From Anaerolineae bacterium (GTDB taxonomy: Bacteria; Chloroflexota; Anaerolineae; Aggregatilineales; UBA2796): a DNA stretch of 48,666 nt. Shown piece by piece: positions 43,477 through 48,666 of this stretch; positions within the stretch are counted from its first letter, which is position 1, and the number at the start of each line of letters is the position of its first letter. The stretch lies in assembly GCA_019637555.1 (NCBI GenBank), contig JAHBVK010000047.1, positions 1 to 48,666 on the forward strand, read 5' to 3'. Under the pieces are notes generated by a model. It saw nothing but the letters and a program-made list of their open reading frames with translations, did not search any database and was not told where the DNA came from. The translations under genes and the position numbers were made by a program.

Positions 43477-45432
43477 GTGAACAATCCACGCTTCCGCAAC
43501 ATTTTCATTTACGTGCTGATCGGCATTGCGATTCTGGTAATCATCTTTGGGGTGCGGAATAACAACCCCGCGTCTTCCGATCTAAAGATCGGTGAACTGG
43601 CGCAGATGATTAATGATGATGCCCAACGCAAACAGATCGTTTCCATTGACGTGAGCCAGAACGAAGTTCGCGTCACTAAGACCAATAATCAGGTCTTTAT
43701 TAGTCGCAAAGACCCGGCGCTACCACTGCCAGAACAGCTACTATCGCTGGGCGTGTCGGAAGCGAATCTGAGCGAAATTCAATCCAAGATTCAGGTGCTG
43801 CCACCGAGCGACATTTTGCCCATCGTGCAGATTTTAGGATCACTGCTGCCGTTGGTACTGCTGCTCGGTTTTATTTACTTGATGCTGCGGCAGGCACAGG
43901 GAACCAACAATCAGGCAATGTCCTTCGGCAAGAGCCGCGCCCGCATGATCACTGGCGATCAGCCAACTGTGACCTTCGAGGACGTAGCTGGCGCTGACGA
44001 GGCGAAAGAAGAACTCAAGGAAGTAGTCGAGTTCCTTAAAGAGCCAGAGAAGTTCATCCAGCTTGGTGCCCGCATTCCTAAGGGCGTGCTGCTGGTCGGT
44101 CATCCTGGTACGGGCAAGACATTGTTGGCGAAGGCAGTTGCTGGCGAAGCTGGCGTACCCTTCTTCAGCATCAGCGGTTCTGAATTTGTGGAGATGTTCG
44201 TCGGCGTGGGCGCAAGCCGCGTGCGCGACCTCTTTGATCAGGCGAAGCGGCACAGCCCCTGCATCATCTTCATTGACGAAATTGACGCCGTTGGTCGGCA
44301 TCGTGGTGCTGGACTCGGCGGTAGCCATGACGAACGCGAACAGACGCTCAACCAGATTCTGGTAGAGATGGATGGTTTCGACACCGATACCAACGTGATC
44401 ATCACCGCCGCGACCAACCGTCCCGACATCCTCGATCCAGCATTGCTGCGTCCCGGACGTTTTGACCGTCGCGTGGTCTTGGATCGCCCTGACATTCGTG
44501 GACGTGAGGCTATCCTCAAGGTTCACACGCGCGGTAAGCCACTCGGCTCTGACATTGATCTGAAGGCATTGGCGCGGCAGACCTCCGGTTTTGTCGGCGC
44601 TGATCTGGAGAACTTGGTCAACGAGGCGGCGATCTTGGCAGCACGCAAGAACAAGAAGAGCGTGTCCATGCGTGAGATGGAAGAAGCTATCTACCGCGTG
44701 ATGCTTGGTCCAGAACGTAAAAGCCGCGTGATCAGCGAGGAGCAGAAGCGTCTGGTGGCGTATCACGAAGCTGGACACGCCGTCGTCGCTCACGTTCTGC
44801 CCTACTGCGAACCCGTGAAGAAGATCACCATCATCCCACGCGGTATGTCTGGCGGCTCCACGCTGCTGGATGCGCCTGATGAAGATACGATGGTTGAGAC
44901 TCGCGCCCGCATCAAGGACATGATCTCCATGACGCTCGGCGGACGTGCCGCTGAGGAGATCGCCTTCGGTGAGATTACTACTGGCGCAGGCGGCGGCAAC
45001 GGCAGCGACTTGGAGCGCGTCACCCGTTACGCCCGCGCGATGGTGCAGCGTTACGGCATGAGTGATCGTCTTGGTCCGATGATCTTCGGTCAGAAAGACG
45101 AGATGGTCTTCCTCGGACGTGAAATCTCCGAGCAGCGCGACTACAGTGAAGCCGTAGCCGAGATCATCGACGAGGAAGTACGTAAGATCGTGGAGGAAGC
45201 GTACAACCGTGCCAAGCAAGTGCTGGCAGAACGCCGTGATCGTCTGGATGCCATCGCCAACCGCCTGATCGAAGTGGAAACCATCGACTACGATGAGTTC
45301 CTTCAACTGATGGGCGAGCCTGTGGCGCGTGGCAAACGGCTGGAAGTCAAGCCGGGCAGCGCCCGCAAGGATGCGCAGACGGGTAGTAACCCCGATGTAC
45401 CACCGTTTAGCGCCGTACCTAATCCGGTGTAA
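43477..45432 (+). CDS. ftsH: ATP-dependent zinc metalloprotease FtsH
   Basis: The protein (651 residues) is the membrane AAA+ protease that removes misfolded and short-lived membrane proteins. It has TM1 (about 9-26) and TM2 (about 118-137). The AAA domain has Walker A GHPGTGKT (208-215), where the usual second position P is H, Walker B IIFIDEIDA, and the SRH ATNRPDILDPALLRPGRFD. The zinc site HEAGH (430-434) follows. I chose GTG 43477 because GAGAGGA lies 6 nt upstream and MNNPRFRNIF fits family starts; the longer frame from 43435 adds 14 residues with no ribosome site. An extended -10 promoter lies upstream and a terminator follows. Confidence 0.95.
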   Translation: MNNPRFRNIFIYVLIGIAILVIIFGVRNNNPASSDLKIGELAQMINDDAQRKQIVSIDVSQNEVRVTKTNNQVFISRKDPALPLPEQLLSLGVSEANLSEIQSKIQVLPPSDILPIVQILGSLLPLVLLLGFIYLMLRQAQGTNNQAMSFGKSRARMITGDQPTVTFEDVAGADEAKEELKEVVEFLKEPEKFIQLGARIPKGVLLVGHPGTGKTLLAKAVAGEAGVPFFSISGSEFVEMFVGVGASRVRDLFDQAKRHSPCIIFIDEIDAVGRHRGAGLGGSHDEREQTLNQILVEMDGFDTDTNVIITAATNRPDILDPALLRPGRFDRRVVLDRPDIRGREAILKVHTRGKPLGSDIDLKALARQTSGFVGADLENLVNEAAILAARKNKKSVSMREMEEAIYRVMLGPERKSRVISEEQKRLVAYHEAGHAVVAHVLPYCEPVKKITIIPRGMSGGSTLLDAPDEDTMVETRARIKDMISMTLGGRAAEEIAFGEITTGAGGGNGSDLERVTRYARAMVQRYGMSDRLGPMIFGQKDEMVFLGREISEQRDYSEAVAEIIDEEVRKIVEEAYNRAKQVLAERRDRLDAIANRLIEVETIDYDEFLQLMGEPVARGKRLEVKPGSARKDAQTGSNPDVPPFSAVPNPV

Positions 45433-45458
45433 CGGAAGCAAAGTAGACAAACAAAACG

Positions 45459-45493
45459 AAAACCTCGTATCATGTTGATGCGGGGTTTTTTTG
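45459..45493 (+). terminator. Intrinsic terminator of ftsH
   Basis: AAAACCTCG (from 45459) pairs with CGGGGTTTT (45481 onward) through an inner ATCA/TGAT stem, followed by seven Ts. It overlaps the upstream part of the next open frame, which argues for the later start of that gene. Confidence 0.8.
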
Positions 45494-45510
45494 TTTTAGG
45501 AACGGTGACT

Positions 45511-46560
45511 ATGAGCCGAACCAGAACTATTATCTCAACGAGTGGCAGCAATCTAGCGCGGGCGGAAGATAATGCTAGCGGCAATTGGTCAGTGGAATTT
45601 CTGCTCGAAGGCGAGAATGTGCGCTGCTTGGCTGCCGATCCGCATAACCCAAACGTGATCTATGCGGGAACGCAAGGCAACGGCGTTCTGCGATCTGAGG
45701 ATCGCGGCAAAACGTGGCAACCACTCGGGCTGAAGGGGCAAATCGTCAAGTCTATTGCCGTCAGTCCAGTTGTTCAGGGATTGATATACGCAGGGACAAA
45801 GCCGCCAGCGATATTCACATCGCGGGATGGCGGTCAGCGGTGGGAAGAATTGGAATCCTTCCGCAAACGGCGGCGCTGGTGGTGGTTCACTCCCGCTGAG
45901 ATGCCAATGAATCAGCCTTACGTTCAGGGATTAGTCGTCTCCCCAACTGATCCCAACTTGATCGTCGCCGGAATTGAGCTTGGAGATGTCCTCCGCAGCG
46001 CCGATGGTGGCAAAACTTGGACGGGACACCAAAAAGGTGCGCTCCACGACTGCCACTCGATGACTTGGCATCCGACCAATGGCAATTGGGTGTATGAGGG
46101 TGGCGGGACTGGCGCTGCTTACAGTCAAGATGCGGGCGCGACTTGGACGCAGCCTGATCCCATGACTATCGGCTCGGTAGTAGGCTCAATGTTAGGGCGT
46201 GCTGGAAGCGGTGGACTAGAAGAGCGTTACGGCTGGGCAGCTAACGGCGATCCTGAACACCCTGATGTCGTGTACTGCGCGACAGCGCCCGGACCTCAAC
46301 GCGCACACGGCGGAAAGGGTGACGCTAACGCTTATATCTATCGTTGTCGTGGTGGCGGAAAATGGGAAAAGCTAGCAGGTGGATTGCCCCAGCCGTTGAA
46401 CTATTTCCCGTACGCGTTGCTCACCGATCCTGCTGCATCGGGGCATCTTTATGCCGGATTGAGCAACGGCGATGTCTGGCAAACAACGGATTATGGTGAT
46501 CACTGGCAGCAGCTTCCGCTGAATCTGGGGACTGTGTGGGCGACGATGATTTTGATCTGA
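45511..46560 (+). CDS. BNR/Asp-box repeat protein (sialidase-like propeller)
   Basis: The protein (349 residues from ATG 45511) has five Asp-box/BNR turns: SEDRGKTW, SRDGGQRW, SADGGKTW, SQDAGATW and TTDYGDHW. Each sits in a beta-propeller blade introduced by phrases such as NVIYAGTQGNGVLR. Such propellers occur in sialidases and in photosystem assembly factor-like proteins. The catalytic residues of sialidases are not evident, so a binding role is more likely. There is no signal peptide. The start at 45511 is preferred over 45472, which lies inside the ftsH terminator. Confidence 0.85.
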   Translation: MSRTRTIISTSGSNLARAEDNASGNWSVEFLLEGENVRCLAADPHNPNVIYAGTQGNGVLRSEDRGKTWQPLGLKGQIVKSIAVSPVVQGLIYAGTKPPAIFTSRDGGQRWEELESFRKRRRWWWFTPAEMPMNQPYVQGLVVSPTDPNLIVAGIELGDVLRSADGGKTWTGHQKGALHDCHSMTWHPTNGNWVYEGGGTGAAYSQDAGATWTQPDPMTIGSVVGSMLGRAGSGGLEERYGWAANGDPEHPDVVYCATAPGPQRAHGGKGDANAYIYRCRGGGKWEKLAGGLPQPLNYFPYALLTDPAASGHLYAGLSNGDVWQTTDYGDHWQQLPLNLGTVWATMILI

Positions 46561-46689
46561 TTTACCTCACCCCGATGCTGTCGTACCACTTCTCTACGTT
46601 TATAGTGGAAGGACGGACAGGTCTAACTACGGGGGAAGCGACGAAATTTATCATTAGAGTCGGAATCTCAGGTGATCATCCTCCCAAAG

Positions 46690-46734
46690 CGGATCACCCT
46701 CTCCCGCTTGCGGGATGAGGGCAGGGGATGAGAG
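46690..46734 (-). repeat. Dispersed intergenic repeat, family A copy 2 (inverted)
   Basis: The reverse complement reads CTCATCCCCTGCCCTCATCC, then CGCAAGCGGGAGAGGGTGATC, matching 6875-6920 at nearly every position. It lies between convergent genes. Confidence 0.7.
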
Positions 46735-46799
46735 TTTGCATTACCACTACTTACCGTCAGTTTCTAAATCATTTAATCGAATTTCATCGGTTTCGTTTA

Positions 46800-48666
46800 T
46801 TACTTCTCAGCTATCCAATCCTTGTGGGCGATACCAGTCCAGTGATCAGCGGGAGGAATGCCGATTGTTAGTGCGGCAGTCGGCGTCAGATCGGTGCTGT
46901 TGGCGGTGGCGACGGATACGCCGTCGGCAAAGTTCGCGCCGCCGAGCACGGCAAAGCCTTGCAGCGATGGCGTGCTCGAGGGACGAAATCCGTGAACGCC
47001 CGATAGAAACGATGGCGCGGCTTCGGCAATCCGTCCTGCATTGCGGTTGGGCTGCCAATAATAGCCGTAGGCGAGTTCCAGATACAGATCGGCGTTGTTC
47101 GCACCCCCTAAACCCTCGTCTACAAAATCTTCGCTGCGATAAACATTGGAGATGACTGGCTTTTGGGTCGCCGGATCAACGGCGCTGGTTAGGGCATCGA
47201 TCACTTGCTGGACGACAGCATCGTACTCGTCAGCGGTGACGATGCCGTGCAACTGCCCATCAACCCTGTTGATATGAACGCCGCCCGCATTTTCATTGCC
47301 GAAGTAAGCCTTTGTTTTCGTTGGATCAACGCGACCACTAGAATCTAGCACTAGCAAACCAGCGTTCAGCAAAATGCGATTAGGATAGACAAAGCGCCAC
47401 GCCGACGTGAAGCCGTGATCGGTGAACAGGACGATATTCCACGGGCGTCCGGTGCTGTCCAACACATCCATGATCCGCCCCAAGTGCATATCCAGATTGC
47501 CGTAGATGGCTTGCTCGTAGCTCCATGCACGGGCTGCTATATCAGGAGAATACAGTGGTGAGTTCTGATCCATATAGCTGTAATAGGCGTGATGCCACTC
47601 ATCGGGAAATGGCGCGTAGCTAAAGTAGAGATCGTGCTGATTGCGCTCAATCTGAGCAATCAGATTGCTGAACTCCCATTCGTTCACTGTGAAGGCGATT
47701 TCGCCGTAAATATTGGGCAGCGACGGTGCAGATGGGAACGGTGCAGGAATTGACATACCGTTGCCTGTGAATGCGCCACCTATGGCTCGCAACGCATCCA
47801 CATCAACATCTGAGGTCACATGTCCGGTTAGATCGCTGCCAGCGGTGTGCCACAGCGTGAAGCTCGTCCCATCTGCCGCTAGATCAGTGAGCCGAAGCTG
47901 TGTCCAGCCTGTGCCGCAATCGCCTTGATCACATATCGTCAACCAGACAGGATCGCTCATTTGTGAGGCATCATTTGCGGCTGGCGTTGGGCGTAATATC
48001 GTGGCGCTGCTGTAATCCTTATCCGCGCTCAGAGCGATATGATCGAAGGTGGTGCCATCCGACGCAATGATCAAGCCGTTTAGCGTGGTTTCGCGCACTT
48101 GATCCGATCTGCCACCGCCGAGTCTGAAGGCGCGGAACGCCGCGCCAGCAGGCAGATTCGTCCACTCCGTCGCCTCTGTTTTGCTGATCTCTACCCCGCC
48201 AGTTCCACCGCGAACAACACCGGGATCGAACTTGAGTCCCGCATAACCATCTATGATGGTCAGATAATCGCTGAAATCGCCGAACGACTTCGCGCCTTGC
48301 GAGGAAACATAATCGGCGCTGGTATACATCTCGAAGGGTCCGCTTTGCGTCACGCTGATCAACGACGATTTCAAACCCTGCCGCGCCGCCGTGATCCAGA
48401 TCGGCTCGGTCAGTAGACTTGCCGCGCTGTAACCGCTGATCCCGCCTTCACCAATAGTGTGCTGCGGAAATGGAGCAAAGGGGACACCATTTCCGGTGAT
48501 CCCGTTGACGTTGCCATAAGCGCCATTGAACACAGCAGCATGACCAGCAGCAGTCAAACTGGGCCACTCGCCAATTGTATTGTGCACGTAAACGCCCATA
48601 TCGATCAATCGCTGTACGTTGGGGAGCTTACCCTCTTGAAGTAAGCGTTCAATGACCCACCCCGGA
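46800..48666 (-). CDS. Phosphodiesterase / alkaline phosphatase superfamily protein, N-terminus outside window
   Basis: The frame runs to the right edge (about 622 residues, N-terminus missing). Visible at the start is ERLLQEGKLPNVQRLIDMGV, then WPSLTAAGHAAVFNGAYGN, where the Thr before AAGH is the likely nucleophile. Later FTDHGF supplies the metal-binding Asp-His and GVHGF another metal His. This is the type I phosphodiesterase/nucleotide pyrophosphatase branch (PF01663-like). It hydrolyses phosphate esters with two metal ions, usually at the cell surface. A large insert of about 200 residues (including CDQGDCGTGWTQLRLTDL) separates the motifs. An apparent TTG start at 48608 is internal, because the open frame and family-like sequence continue upstream. 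Confidence 0.88.
   Translation of the reverse strand, partial: PGWVIERLLQEGKLPNVQRLIDMGVYVHNTIGEWPSLTAAGHAAVFNGAYGNVNGITGNGVPFAPFPQHTIGEGGISGYSAASLLTEPIWITAARQGLKSSLISVTQSGPFEMYTSADYVSSQGAKSFGDFSDYLTIIDGYAGLKFDPGVVRGGTGGVEISKTEATEWTNLPAGAAFRAFRLGGGRSDQVRETTLNGLIIASDGTTFDHIALSADKDYSSATILRPTPAANDASQMSDPVWLTICDQGDCGTGWTQLRLTDLAADGTSFTLWHTAGSDLTGHVTSDVDVDALRAIGGAFTGNGMSIPAPFPSAPSLPNIYGEIAFTVNEWEFSNLIAQIERNQHDLYFSYAPFPDEWHHAYYSYMDQNSPLYSPDIAARAWSYEQAIYGNLDMHLGRIMDVLDSTGRPWNIVLFTDHGFTSAWRFVYPNRILLNAGLLVLDSSGRVDPTKTKAYFGNENAGGVHINRVDGQLHGIVTADEYDAVVQQVIDALTSAVDPATQKPVISNVYRSEDFVDEGLGGANNADLYLELAYGYYWQPNRNAGRIAEAAPSFLSGVHGFRPSSTPSLQGFAVLGGANFADGVSVATANSTDLTPTAALTIGIPPADHWTGIAHKDWIAEK

Noticed and set aside
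43840..45450. 536-codon open frame antisense to ftsH
   Set aside because: It lies wholly opposite a well-recognised FtsH and has no ribosome site or family motif. Such shadows arise from biased codon use in GC-rich genes.
45472..45510. Longer N-terminus for the BNR protein
   Set aside because: This start falls inside the ftsH terminator hairpin; ATG 45511 is the better choice.

Overview
The window looks like ordinary chromosome from a member of the Chloroflexota (Anaerolineae-like). This is inferred from several things: long Thr/Pro-rich linkers in surface proteins, an RND permease without adaptor or outer-membrane partner, a valine T-box, large HTH/NB-ARC/TPR regulators, a Ser/Thr kinase fused to an FGE-like domain, and short G/C-rich palindromic repeats scattered between genes. 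Base composition is moderately GC-rich except over the TIR gene (about 7.2-10.4 kb), which is visibly AT-richer. I see no rRNA, CRISPR array, phage block or insertion sequence; there is one tRNA.

Layout. 1-2.9 kb: the N-terminal part of an HTH/NB-ARC/TPR regulator (cut by the left edge) and a divergent membrane-anchored orphan. 2.9-6.8 kb: a promoter, a valine T-box riboswitch (specifier GUC) and its terminator, then a methyltransferase and valS. 7.2-12.1 kb: an AT-rich TIR/NB-ARC/TPR protein, a GT1 glycosyltransferase and a small orphan. 12.2-21.0 kb: a very large RND permease with inserted helical repeats, a calpain-like protease, and gyrA. 21.4-24.7 kb: a minus-strand operon of five tandem 2TM-family paralogues plus a four-helix membrane protein and a soluble orphan. 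24.8-30.7 kb: a processive family 2 glycosyltransferase, tRNA-Ser(GGA), a small membrane protein, an SH3/M23 peptidase, and a membrane protein fused to an EEP nuclease-like domain. 31-33.8 kb: a SWIM zinc-finger protein, arsC, and a Ser/Thr kinase with a C-terminal FGE-like domain. 34.2-48.7 kb: 3-hydroxyacyl-CoA dehydrogenase, a TPR/TM/beta-propeller surface protein, a GNAT acetyltransferase, a stand-alone rpoB, an amidase, ftsH, a BNR-repeat protein, and a phosphodiesterase/alkaline phosphatase family protein cut by the right edge.

How the parts work together. Housekeeping genes (valS, gyrA, rpoB, ftsH, tRNA-Ser) alternate with envelope and signalling genes. The clearest regulatory circuit is the T-box: uncharged tRNA-Val should open transcription of the methyltransferase-valS pair. 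Candidates for undescribed biology are the five-member 2TM array with its shared C-terminal DDGE motif, the low-GC TIR-STAND protein (possible anti-phage effector), and the RND permease carrying a repeat module in its porter domain. All functions are read from sequence motifs; no database search was possible.
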